Source: Halococcus salsus
GTDB taxonomy: Archaea > Halobacteriota > Halobacteria > Halobacteriales > Halococcaceae
Reading direction: 5' to 3'
Assembly: GCF_009900715.1 (NCBI RefSeq)
Contig: NZ_JAAAJC010000008.1
Span: forward strand, 27,044 to 70,253
Length of the DNA stretch: 43,210 nt
Part shown: piece after piece, positions 24,228 through 32,252 of the stretch
Position numbering within the stretch: the first letter of the stretch is position 1
Layout of the letters: each line of letters begins with the position of its first letter
Notes under the pieces: model-generated
What the model saw: the letters and a program-made list of their open reading frames with translations, nothing else
What the model was told of the DNA's origin: nothing
Databases searched by the model: none
Program-made: the position numbers and the translations under genes

Positions 24228-24244
24228 TCCCACTTTGTGTGGGA
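24228..24244. promoter_or_regulatory. 17-bp palindrome, probable vapB autoregulatory operator
   Basis: TCCCAC, a 5-nt spacer and GTGGGA form a perfect inverted repeat 2 nt upstream of the antitoxin start at 24225. Position, symmetry and spacing fit binding by the AbrB-type dimer. Confidence 0.62.
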
Positions 24245-24523
24245 GTAATGTAACGGTTTTGGTATAGTGATTTACAGAATATTTAAAATTTTTAATATGA
24301 TAGGTGTCTGCCTTACTGAAATCGGCGTGACCGACCCAGAGGACGTATTCAGCACTCTATCTTTCAACAGCGAGAGAATCCCGTCCCGAGGCCGCAGGTC
24401 GAGGGGCGGGCGCGAATCGCGTAAGCTGTGTCTCGGTACTGTGCAACTGCCGACTGCACGGCGATAGCTGGCCGGCTATCCACAATTGGAACGCTTAGGT
24501 TTATTCGGGAATATAGGCTATGT

Positions 24524-24793
24524 ATGGCGAATCGAACCGTCACCCGCACCCACCGCGCTTCCATACGGAACCAGCGGCAGGTGCGTGCCGTCCACGAACA
24601 CGGCGTCTGGCGGTTACATATCGTCTGTAACGTCGAAATTGGCGTACCCGACGCACCCGGCAACTCCGTTGCCGGGATTGACCTCGGGATATGCAATGTC
24701 GCCGCCGTCTCGTTCGGCGACGAGAGCCTGTTGTACCCCGGTGGCGCACTCAAAGAAGAGGACTACTACTTCGCCAAGAAGCGCGCCGAGTGT
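24524..24793 (+). pseudogene. Internally deleted tnpB remnant
   Basis: ATG 24524 opens MANRTVTRTHRASIRNQ, matching the TnpB N-terminus at 21957-23237. It then jumps to RQVRAVHEHGVWRLHIVC, which corresponds to residue 169 onward of the intact copy. It continues through GIDLGICN and YPGGALKE to KKRAEC, where similarity stops at about 24793. About 150 residues are missing at the joint and the last 185 are gone. Upstream sequence (TTAGGTTTATTCGGG...) also resembles the intact element's tnpB upstream region. The frame is open into sequence upstream of the next gene. Confidence 0.8.
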
Positions 24794-24830
24794 GAGAACG
24801 AATTTTGGTTGTGGCTGCTCAAACGGCTGT

Positions 24831-26537
24831 ATGGATGGAAACGATCCACCATCGGACGAGCAATACCAAGCCTCACTCGATCGTATCGAACGACTCGTGT
24901 CGGAGTTTGCCGACAGTCAGCAGTTCGAACGGCTCACAGAACACCAGCAACGTGAAGCAGAGTTTGCCATCGAAACGTTTCACGAGCTGCTGTATGGCTA
25001 CGAGTACGTGCCACTCGACGACCCGGACGAGCACAGTCTCGAAGCGGTGTGTCGACAGCTCTACCCCGCAAAGATCAGTGCCGACTCCGACCACTTCGAA
25101 GCGGTCGCACCGGTGATCGGGGCCTTTCTCCGATTTCTCGACGCTCGCGGTGATATCGAAAACGGAGATCGGTTGGCGACGCACGTCGAATCGCTCGGCG
25201 ACACCATCGTCGACGCCGCAGCTGATCCCGCCAACTGGGGGATGGCGAAGTCGATGTTCATGAGTGGCGAGCTCGATGACGCCACGCACCTCGATGCTGT
25301 CTCTGATGCCGCGGCGTCATCCGAACTCCCCGAAGCTCCACTCGATCCCCCGGATTGGGAACCGGCTGAAAGTCTCGACCCGGACGAACTCCTGCCATCG
25401 GCAGAAGCCGACCGACTCGAAGAGATCATCAACTCGTTGTCGCCGGAATCCGATGCCGTGCTCGCCTCACTCGCAACGGCGACCGACGAAGTACAGGGCG
25501 AGGTCGATCCCGATGTCGCACTCGAACGTGCCGATGTTGCCCCCGAAGAGTACGATGCCGTCATCGAAGAAATCGTCACGAGAATGGATGAAGAAGGGAG
25601 CGAACTGATCCCAAGCCCGGGTGACACGGCCGATTCATCGATTCTCGACCCGGAAACTGCACGAGAGTTCATCGAACTGGAGGGACAGCTGCTCCTGTAC
25701 GCCAACGACCGCTTCGATGTGGTGCCGGGCATCGACAGCTACGAAGAGTTCGAACGGTTGTCTACCGACGAGATCCAGCCGATTCACGACACGCTCTATC
25801 GGGAAGCCAACGCGGTCGAGGTGATCGAGGAGTTCGTCAGAGAAAATCCCGCCGACCTCTCGCAATCGCAACTCGAACGGATCGAATCATGGCTGAACTA
25901 CGAGGCGGGGCAGTTTTTCGTCGTCGAGCATCTCGAAGACGGGTCGGTGTTTCTCGATCCGGACGAACCGCGAGCGTACAAAGTCACGGGCGTCTACGAC
26001 AGCTATGCGGAGGCGCTTCCCGAAGAGGCGCTCCCGGTTGCGGTGACATCGGTCGTGTTGCTCCCGTACGACGGGCGGATCGTGACAAACGGCATGGAAG
26101 AAGTCGATATGCTTGCGGGGATGGCGATGCAGATGATCAAGGACGATCCGGAGACCGTCTACGAAGAGGCAAAACACCGATTCGGGATCGCCGAAATGCT
26201 TCCTCCGGAGGACGAACCGGCCCGCAGTGACGCCGAACGCCTGCGATTCTACACGAAGAACCAAGACAACCGCGAGCGGTTCGCCGACGAGATTGCGGAA
26301 CTCAAGGACAAAACCACTGAGTTGGCGCGGATCTATCACGAGCAGCTCGGAAAGGCGAACGCCCGACGGCTGGGCCGGGAATTCCGCGACCTCGGGCTCG
26401 AAGAAGCATACGTGGCCATCTACGATGGGCAGGTCGTCACAACGGCACCGACCGAAGCGCAACTCGAAGATATCCTCGGGGACATCATGCCCGACGGAAC
26501 GGGTGACCATCCCTACGTCTACCATTACGACCCGTGA
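24831..26537 (+). CDS. Large acidic protein of unknown function (568 aa)
   Basis: ATG 24831 (MDGNDPPSDEQYQASLDRIE) is the first plausible start after the tnpB remnant; the open frame extends upstream only through antisense-like tnpB sequence. The protein is soluble, strongly acidic and mostly helical. A proline/acid-rich linker lies near 165-185 (SSELPEAPLDPPDWEPAESL). A more conserved-looking C-terminal half carries GQFFVVEHLEDGSVFLDPDE, LPVAVTSVVLLPYDGRIVTN and LARIYHEQLGKANARRLGRE. I do not recognise a domain. No signal peptide or TM. It lies only about 37 bp from the remnant's end, so its original promoter was probably replaced. Confidence 0.72.
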   Translation: MDGNDPPSDEQYQASLDRIERLVSEFADSQQFERLTEHQQREAEFAIETFHELLYGYEYVPLDDPDEHSLEAVCRQLYPAKISADSDHFEAVAPVIGAFLRFLDARGDIENGDRLATHVESLGDTIVDAAADPANWGMAKSMFMSGELDDATHLDAVSDAAASSELPEAPLDPPDWEPAESLDPDELLPSAEADRLEEIINSLSPESDAVLASLATATDEVQGEVDPDVALERADVAPEEYDAVIEEIVTRMDEEGSELIPSPGDTADSSILDPETAREFIELEGQLLLYANDRFDVVPGIDSYEEFERLSTDEIQPIHDTLYREANAVEVIEEFVRENPADLSQSQLERIESWLNYEAGQFFVVEHLEDGSVFLDPDEPRAYKVTGVYDSYAEALPEEALPVAVTSVVLLPYDGRIVTNGMEEVDMLAGMAMQMIKDDPETVYEEAKHRFGIAEMLPPEDEPARSDAERLRFYTKNQDNRERFADEIAELKDKTTELARIYHEQLGKANARRLGREFRDLGLEEAYVAIYDGQVVTTAPTEAQLEDILGDIMPDGTGDHPYVYHYDP

Positions 26538-26600
26538 ATCACCCACTCAGCATGACAGTGGAACATACTTTGAAGCGCTCTCAGCACGAACACTCGCGTC

Positions 26601-26864
26601 ATGTCTGGCAACTACCTCGTCGAACTCAAAGACTCGGTATTCCGTGAGACACCGCTTACCGAGGAGGTGTTCGATGACGATCTTCGCATCGAGTTCCCCT
26701 CGGAGGACCGCGCAGAAGCGTGGGTGTCCGAACAGAATCGCTCGCATTCAGAGATGGGAGCCCTAACGCTCCACACGGCTCACCCGAACGACAACTCCAA
26801 CGTGGATGCGTATGTGGTGTTCCAGCCCGTACACAAGGTATGGGTGCCGGACCCGGATGCATGA
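26601..26864 (+). CDS. Small acidic protein of unknown family (87 aa)
   Basis: ATG 26601 encodes MSGNYLVELKDSVFRETPLT..., an alpha/beta protein with the segments IEFPSEDRAEAWVSEQNR and DAYVVFQPVHKVWVPD. Composition and codon usage are haloarchaeal and the frame is intact. It lies 63 nt after the 568-aa gene in the same direction and may be co-transcribed. Its stop codon (TGA 26862-26864) falls at the edge of an IS-end-like sequence, so the natural C-terminus could have been trimmed. No function proposed. Confidence 0.65.
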   Translation: MSGNYLVELKDSVFRETPLTEEVFDDDLRIEFPSEDRAEAWVSEQNRSHSEMGALTLHTAHPNDNSNVDAYVVFQPVHKVWVPDPDA

Positions 26865-26899
26865 CATCCTCCACGCCGTGAACGACGCGGAATCCGACC
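26863..26899 (-). repeat. Probable relic of an IS1341-type right end
   Basis: GACATCCTCCACGCC followed by a weak hairpin and GGAATCCGACC resembles the right end of the intact element (GACATCCTCCCCGCC ... GGGGATTCCCGACC at 21890-21943), with a shorter stem between. Orientation is as for a minus-strand tnpB, so it does not belong to the plus-strand remnant at 24524. No tnpB sequence adjoins it. Confidence 0.4.
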
Positions 26900-26960
26900 A
26901 TCGGATTTCAGGCGAGTCCGTCTGTCGCAAACTCCGCAACCTCTCACCAACTGAGGCTAA

Positions 26961-26979
26961 CATATTTACGCAAGTGCGT
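26961..26979 (+). promoter_or_regulatory. TATA box with overlapping palindrome before the HTH gene
   Basis: CATATTTACG (26961-26970) is centred about 28 nt before ATG 26993, and the palindrome ACGCA-AG-TGCGT (26968-26979) begins within it. The site is well placed for the downstream winged-helix protein to repress its own operon. Confidence 0.5.
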
Positions 26980-26992
26980 CATATTATCGGAT

Positions 26993-27565
26993 ATGGGCGA
27001 GCACGATACAGGGTCAGATGTCGGTATTCCCTCGGACGGGATGCCGTCAGACGAGGCTGTTCGCCAAGAGCGCGAGCAGTGGAACGAGGACAAGACGGTC
27101 AAAGAACGCATCTACGAGACTGCACTCACGCTGCGCGAACCCACTTCCGTTTCCGCCGTCGCCGACCGAACCGAGTGCACACCTGAATCTGCTCGGCGAC
27201 ACCTCCTCTGGTTCGCCGAGATGGGTATCGTTGAACCGGTCGGAGAGGGACGGCCCGCACAGTTTCAGCGCAATCGCGCGTATTTTCGCTGGAAACGCGC
27301 CAACGAAGCCAGACGCACCCATTCGAGCGATGAACTCGCGACCCGGCTCGAAACGCTGCTTGACCGCGACCGCGCCTACCAAGACAAATACGACATGTCT
27401 GATCCAGCGCAGGTGAGTGCGTTCGATATCGCCGACCCGGATGATCACGACGCGCTCGAAGCCATCTGGACTGACGTCAACGACTGGCTGACTGTCCGGG
27501 AGGAACAGCGCGTGCTCGAACACGCTCAGCGCCTCCAGCGCGAGCAGCAGTCGGCTCCGGCGTGA
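26993..27565 (+). CDS. Winged-helix DNA-binding protein (DUF7342-like; probable antitoxin/regulator)
   Basis: The 190-aa protein has a charged N-terminus (QEREQWNEDKTVKERIYETA), a clear winged helix-turn-helix at about residues 45-95 (PTSVSAVADRTECTPESARR as the HTH, then EMGIVEPV and QRNRAYFRWKR as the wing), and a helical C-terminus. Haloarchaeal proteins of this pattern (DUF7342-like by my recollection) often precede a TumE-like gene. The next gene starts 10 nt downstream. An operator-like palindrome overlaps the TATA region. I infer an autoregulating partner of the downstream protein. Confidence 0.75.
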   Translation: MGEHDTGSDVGIPSDGMPSDEAVRQEREQWNEDKTVKERIYETALTLREPTSVSAVADRTECTPESARRHLLWFAEMGIVEPVGEGRPAQFQRNRAYFRWKRANEARRTHSSDELATRLETLLDRDRAYQDKYDMSDPAQVSAFDIADPDDHDALEAIWTDVNDWLTVREEQRVLEHAQRLQREQQSAPA

Positions 27566-27575
27566 CCCGGGTCGT

Positions 27576-28034
27576 ATGTCCGACCCGAACGCGCCAATCG
27601 ACGAGGCGATTCTCAAAGCCATCGCCCGAACGCTTCGCACTGATGATCAAGTTGTGGAGGTGGTCCTGATCGCTGGTGAAGGAACTGCCGAACACAAGCA
27701 TCTCGCGGTCACGTTCGACCCAGCGCGCTATCCCGCGCCCGTTCGGGAGGCAAACCTCGAAATCCAGTGGTACCGCAACGACGGCTTCAACATGCACTAT
27801 ACAGAGACCCATATCGATGATATCGACGACGGCGGGAGCAACGTCTGGCAATGTCGCTGGGATCGACAATCGAGCACTCACAGCACTCGTGAACACTTTC
27901 ATCCGCCACCCGATGCGGGCGAACCGACTGATAGCCGTTTTCCGGACGACTACCGGAGTGTTCTCTCGATGGTCCTCGCAGCAGTTCGAGCACGAATCGA
28001 GGAACTCTGGCAGGACTACGAAGAGACGAGCTGA
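27576..28034 (+). CDS. TumE-like protein (DUF6516 type), possible toxin
   Basis: The 152-aa product contains the conserved core EIQWYRNDGFNMHYTETHID, WQCRWDRQSSTHSTREHFHP and DSRFPDDYRSVLSMVLAAVR. The WRWDxHxxxHxxxHxHPP-type histidine-rich pattern is typical of haloarchaeal members of the TumE/DUF6516 family, annotated as toxin-antitoxin proteins. The histidine cluster around residues 100-110 could be a metal or catalytic site. Gene order regulator-toxin with 10-nt spacing supports a two-gene TA operon; toxicity is not shown by sequence. An oligo-T tract follows the stop. Confidence 0.65.
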   Translation: MSDPNAPIDEAILKAIARTLRTDDQVVEVVLIAGEGTAEHKHLAVTFDPARYPAPVREANLEIQWYRNDGFNMHYTETHIDDIDDGGSNVWQCRWDRQSSTHSTREHFHPPPDAGEPTDSRFPDDYRSVLSMVLAAVRARIEELWQDYEETS

Positions 28035-28040
28035 GTACCG

Positions 28041-28046
28041 TTTTTT
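28041..28046 (+). terminator. Oligo-T terminator after the TumE-like gene
   Basis: Six consecutive T residues 7 nt after the stop codon, without a strong hairpin, are a typical archaeal intrinsic termination signal. Confidence 0.4.
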
Positions 28047-28067
28047 CGCAGCATACACAACCCACTT

Positions 28068-29003
28068 TCAGGGACGTTTCTGATCAACGATAGCGGCTGT
28101 CTCGGTCGCTGCACTGAGATCAGTTTCGGTCAAGAGCGAATCAAGTTCTGCTGGCTCATAGATCTCTTTGACGATGCAGTAGAAGTGCGAGGGCGTCCCG
28201 AAATCGTAGACGAGACTGAGGCGATCCCCTTCCCAGAGGCTTGCCCGTTCGGCGACCTCTGCAATCGTTATCTCGCTGGCCATCATGTCCGACGGGTCCG
28301 AGTGCTGCTGGTCTGGAACGACGTTGATACTTGAGTCCAGATACTCATCTTCGAGACCGTACATCCGGAGGTGGAAGTCACCAAGCGTGCTGAACCGGCA
28401 CACGAGTCGATCCAGTTCCGCCATCGTCGTCTCCGGGCGGACGACGATGTCGTACCACTCCTCGCGGGCACGACCCTTTTGCTTCCACCGGAGGCGGTAG
28501 CCGACCGTGCCAATCCGGTCATACACGCCCTCTGCACTGCGTTCCCTTTCCACGGCGAGCATCTCCTGTGTATTCGACCAGCAGTATGAACACAATCCGT
28601 CGGGAGCATCGCCGTCGAAGTCGATCTCATCGAGACCTCGTTCGGCGGTGTACTCCGAGAGCGACACAAGGTCGATGCCATACGATTTGGAACTGTGACT
28701 GCACATCAATTCGCCCGGTAGTGTCCAATTAAAAGAGAGCAATATATCAGTGAGCACCTCCTCCGGTAGCGGTTCTTCGAGTTGTTCGAGTTGCTCATCT
28801 GAGAACAGTTCCTTGAGTTCTTCGAGTTCGTCATCCAGTTGTACATCGGTCATATCGAGAATGTGGTCGGCGAAGTCTTCGCTCCCGGTCAAGACCATGA
28901 AACGCTCAGTCGTGTGGTCTGGCATCGTCATGTGACTGAGAGATTGGTGCTGGCGGGTTTTCACAATACCGGTGCCCGTTTCTGGTTGATTCGTCTCATC
29001 CAT
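28068..29003 (-). CDS. pRiA4b ORF-3-like (IS1096 passenger TnpR-type) protein
   Basis: ATG 29003 (MDETNQPETG) overlaps the upstream gene's stop by 8 bp (ATGGATGA), so coupled translation is likely; an internal start at 28925 is also possible. The 311-aa protein has a very acidic segment (DDELEELKELFSDEQLEQLE) and a CSYCW pair near residue 135. A C-terminal domain follows: VGYRLRWKQKGRAREEWYDI, TTMAELDRLVCRFSTLGDFH, RLSLVYDFGTPSHFYCIV. This beta-alpha pattern with YDFG is that of plasmid pRiA4b ORF-3-like proteins, common in mobile DNA and without known activity. Coupling to a membrane glycan gene is unexpected. Confidence 0.6.
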   Translation of the reverse strand: MDETNQPETGTGIVKTRQHQSLSHMTMPDHTTERFMVLTGSEDFADHILDMTDVQLDDELEELKELFSDEQLEQLEEPLPEEVLTDILLSFNWTLPGELMCSHSSKSYGIDLVSLSEYTAERGLDEIDFDGDAPDGLCSYCWSNTQEMLAVERERSAEGVYDRIGTVGYRLRWKQKGRAREEWYDIVVRPETTMAELDRLVCRFSTLGDFHLRMYGLEDEYLDSSINVVPDQQHSDPSDMMASEITIAEVAERASLWEGDRLSLVYDFGTPSHFYCIVKEIYEPAELDSLLTETDLSAATETAAIVDQKRP

Positions 29004-30891
29004 CGGTTTCGTTGGCCGGTTCGACGCGGTAAAGGTCGAACTGGCCGTTCGCATAGGTGTTGGCGATGCCGGGCGTCGTGGTGAGGTATGCGAAATCGTC
29101 CTGCGAGAACTCGACGCCGCCGTACAGCCGTGTACTCGACTGTCGGTCGGCGGCCGTCACCGGGAGATAGAACGGGTCGTCGGACTGTGTGCGGAGCTCT
29201 TGATCAGCGAAATGGAACGGGACGCGCGAGTACGAACCGCTGCCGCGTGGATCGTCGAGCGATGCCTTGGACACGCTCGATGCGTTCGTCCCGGCGATGC
29301 CGTCCCGATAGCGGTAGATCGGCGAGACGACGCCGGCGAATCCGATATCGCTTCCGCCATATGCGAACGCGAACTCGTAACCATCCATCTGTCCCTCGGG
29401 GACGTGGTCGGTCTGTTGGGTGACGTACGGCGAACGAAACATCGTAAACGAGGAGACAACCAGCAACGCGACGAAGCCGACGGCGAGAACGCTACGGACG
29501 GGTACCGATGGGAGCCACGTCTCGGCGGCGGCGCGTGCCTCCCAGAGGAAGACGCCACCGAGGATCGTCACGAAGACCAGAATGAAGCCGAGATACCGGA
29601 AATACTGGAGCGGGTTGCCCGCGAGAACGTACAGCGCGGTGAGAGTTGTAGCGGGGACGATCCCACAGACAAGCGAGAGCACGACCGAATACCGGATATG
29701 GCGGCGGTTCGCGGCTTTGGAGAGGAGTGGAACGAAGAGGGCAAGCACGGCGACGATCCCATAGACGATCTCGACGGTGAACGTACGACGATAGATCGTA
29801 CGGACGGACACCCCGAGTGTCTCTAGGGTGTTGCTGCGCGGGATGATCGGTCGCGGGGGGGTGTCGAGTAGTTCGGCGACGATGGCATCGAACGAGTGTG
29901 TTGCAAGGAAGGTTTGGAGCTGGGCGGCGGTCTCGACGTCGAACAGCACGGGGCCGAGCTGGGAGACCCCGCGGCCGAACAGCGATTGGGTGCGAAGCCA
30001 GAGCCAGACGACCGCGAGGCCGACACCGGCGAGCACGACGAACTGGACGAACAGGCGCGCGATCGCTGTCGGCCCTGAGACCGTCCGTGTCAGTGGTTGG
30101 GCGAGGAACTGTGTGACCAGTACGATCCCGAGGAGGGCCCCGAAGACAAGGCCGTGTTGGGGATGGAGGACAACGAGAAAGCCAAGCGTGAGCACGAGCA
30201 GCGTGCCGAAAGCGAGTCGGCGGGGGCGGCGCGTGTACGCGAGCAACACGAAGGTGACGGCGGGGACGAAGAGGATGGCTTCGCTGGTCGGGATCGGCTG
30301 GAGCACCGGGAGATAGATGACGGCGATCGGAAGCAAGAGCAGCGCCGAAAGGACGGCGGTCGGGTCGACGGTCGGACGGGCGACGATCAGGCGCACACAG
30401 AGCGGGACGAACAGGACGAACACCGCGACGAAAATCGGGACAGTAAGTAAGAGTGCCCAGGTGAACGGTCGCGTGGTGAGGATGCCGAGAAGAGCAGCGA
30501 GGGTGTGCATCGCCGGATAGATGACCGTTGTGAGGTCAATGGTTCCGCGGGCGAGGCTCTTGGTGATCCCGAGATGGGTGAGTGCATCCCCCGGGCCGAA
30601 GAAATAGTAACTACGGAGAAGCGGTAACGCGGCGAACGCGACGATCGCGAGGCCGCCGAGCCACAGTGCTACGACCCGGATCGATCGTCGGTAACTGGCA
30701 ACGGCGAGGACGACCGCGATCGCCAGCGCGACGAACAGCCCGATCCAGAACGCAGTCGGCGTTGCCCGGTAGATCGAGAGCTCGTAGCCAGTCGCTGGGG
30801 TAGCGTGTGCAGCGAGGACGGCGACGGTGAGTGCGATCGCACCCGCCGCAAGCGTGGCCTTCGAGAGTCGCCGGTGAGTGATAGCGTGCAT
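28996..30891 (-). CDS. Large GT-C-like membrane protein, copy A
   Basis: ATG 30891 (MHAITHRRLSKATLAAGAIA) precedes the first TM directly. The 631-aa protein has about 12 TM helices and an extracytoplasmic C-terminal part of some 120 residues with a sequon (NASS). The first loop holds GYELSIYRATPTAFWIG; a second conserved block is ALPLLRSYYFFGPGDALTHL, whose Asp could be the catalytic acid of a GT-C-fold glycosyltransferase; a third is TVIYPAMHTLAALLG. All recur in the paralog at 35541-37376. I infer a polyprenol-sugar-dependent transferase or glycan-export-related protein. It is divergent from the GT2 gene at 31185. Confidence 0.75.
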   Translation of the reverse strand: MHAITHRRLSKATLAAGAIALTVAVLAAHATPATGYELSIYRATPTAFWIGLFVALAIAVVLAVASYRRSIRVVALWLGGLAIVAFAALPLLRSYYFFGPGDALTHLGITKSLARGTIDLTTVIYPAMHTLAALLGILTTRPFTWALLLTVPIFVAVFVLFVPLCVRLIVARPTVDPTAVLSALLLLPIAVIYLPVLQPIPTSEAILFVPAVTFVLLAYTRRPRRLAFGTLLVLTLGFLVVLHPQHGLVFGALLGIVLVTQFLAQPLTRTVSGPTAIARLFVQFVVLAGVGLAVVWLWLRTQSLFGRGVSQLGPVLFDVETAAQLQTFLATHSFDAIVAELLDTPPRPIIPRSNTLETLGVSVRTIYRRTFTVEIVYGIVAVLALFVPLLSKAANRRHIRYSVVLSLVCGIVPATTLTALYVLAGNPLQYFRYLGFILVFVTILGGVFLWEARAAAETWLPSVPVRSVLAVGFVALLVVSSFTMFRSPYVTQQTDHVPEGQMDGYEFAFAYGGSDIGFAGVVSPIYRYRDGIAGTNASSVSKASLDDPRGSGSYSRVPFHFADQELRTQSDDPFYLPVTAADRQSSTRLYGGVEFSQDDFAYLTTTPGIANTYANGQFDLYRVEPANETDG

Positions 30892-31156
30892 CTGAGGAGT
30901 CCCGCCGTGCCGTTGGTGGGTGGACAACTGTGTACGGTTTAAGCGGTGGGAAATCAGCGATGAAGGCGACCACATGGATAGCGCTGCGTTGAGCAGTCGG
31001 CAAAATCATCCATTAGAAGTTATTCGCCCGGAAAATCATCGATAGTCTATCGAGAAACGGGCTACATTGAACCGAGTGAGGACACAGAAGGCAGACGACA
31101 TTATTATTAGGTTCGCCTTGGAGTACCTGTACAAGGACAAAAACTGACATGGGATC

Positions 31157-31162
31157 TATAAG
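31157..31162 (+). promoter_or_regulatory. TATA box of the GT2-GT4 transcription unit
   Basis: TATAAG is centred about 26 nt before ATG 31185, with an AT-rich AATTTATC just behind it. It predicts a leaderless mRNA and excludes the out-of-frame ATG at 31177. Confidence 0.55.
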
Positions 31163-31184
31163 AATTTATCAGTTGAGATGATCA

Positions 31185-32213
31185 ATGGTTAATCCGCTGG
31201 CAGTAGTCTTAGTCGTGTTGGCTATCGGGGCGTTAGCGTGGGGCTTCGAGCGCTATCGGACGCGGTTCGTGAGAACGGACCTGCTGCTTGCGGGCGGTGC
31301 GGCCGTCGGATTGCTTGCCATCGTCTTCGCCCCGGTCATCTACGATCAGATCGGCGACCTGCTGAACATTCGCAAGCGATACGTGACCGTCTCGTTGCTC
31401 GGGAACGTCGCCTTGCTGGCCTGTGTGTTCTATCTCGTGTCGATCGTGCGTGCCAATCGGGGCCGAATCAACGACCTCACGCGAAGCCTCTCGCTCGAAC
31501 AGGCCAACGCGATCCAGGCCGACGGTGGAGGCGAAACGATCGGCGTCGTGATTCCGGCCTACAACGAGGAGGCGACCATCGAGAAAGTCGTCAACTCGCT
31601 GCCGAAGACGATCCGGGGTTATCTCGTGATGCCGATCGTCGTCTCGGATGGCTCGGCCGATGCGACTGCCAGTCGAGCCCGCTCGAATGGTGTGACCGTC
31701 GTCGAACACCATCTCAATCAGGGCCAGGGCGGTGCCCTCCAGACGGGCTTTGCGATCGCCATGCGTGAGGAGGTCTCGATCGTGGTGACGATGGACGGGG
31801 ATGGCCAGCATCCGAGCGACCGGCTCGAACGCATGGTGGCTCCGATCATCGACGACGAGGCCGACTACGTGATGGGCTCGCGGCACAAAGGCACCGATTA
31901 CTCGGGCAACAGTGTGGTTCGTCGGGCCGGCATTCGTGTGTTCACGCGGCTGATCAACCTGCTCACGAAATCCGAGATCACGGACTGTACGAACGGCTTC
32001 CGGGCGATCCGTGGCACGGAGCTGTCGAAGCTCACGCTGACCGAGGAGCGGTTCAGCGCACCCGAGCTGATCATCGAGGCGCGTAAGAACGGGCTGCGAC
32101 TCCAAGAGGTGCCGATCACGATCGAGGAGCGTCAGGCCGGCGAAACGAAAAAGCCGCAGTTGGGCTATGCGATCGGCCTGACGCGAACGATCCTGACAAC
32201 GTGGATTCGGTGA
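31185..32213 (+). CDS. DUF2304-GT2 fusion: dolichyl-phosphate-sugar synthase-like glycosyltransferase
   Basis: The 342-aa protein starts with three TM helices matching DUF2304 (about residues 1-95: RTDLLLAGGAAVGLLAIVFA, IGDLLNIRKRY, LVSIVRANRGRINDLTR). A GT2 GT-A domain follows: IGVVIPAYNEEATIEKVV, VVSDGSADATA, LNQGQGGALQTGF and VTMDGDGQHPSD with the DxD motif that binds nucleotide-sugar and Mn. Length and motifs fit enzymes that load a sugar onto dolichyl phosphate at the cytoplasmic face. DUF2304 is more often a separate small protein next to such enzymes; here it is fused. First gene of a unit with 32253. Confidence 0.88.
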   Translation: MVNPLAVVLVVLAIGALAWGFERYRTRFVRTDLLLAGGAAVGLLAIVFAPVIYDQIGDLLNIRKRYVTVSLLGNVALLACVFYLVSIVRANRGRINDLTRSLSLEQANAIQADGGGETIGVVIPAYNEEATIEKVVNSLPKTIRGYLVMPIVVSDGSADATASRARSNGVTVVEHHLNQGQGGALQTGFAIAMREEVSIVVTMDGDGQHPSDRLERMVAPIIDDEADYVMGSRHKGTDYSGNSVVRRAGIRVFTRLINLLTKSEITDCTNGFRAIRGTELSKLTLTEERFSAPELIIEARKNGLRLQEVPITIEERQAGETKKPQLGYAIGLTRTILTTWIR

Positions 32214-32252
32214 GTCGCTATCGAGACGCATACTGACACCGCAGACGAGAGT

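Noticed and set aside
24267-24467. 66-codon plus-strand frame between vapB and the tnpB remnant
   Set aside because: Becomes Arg/Ser-rich low-complexity after 24 residues, with no start signal; probably junk around IS ends.
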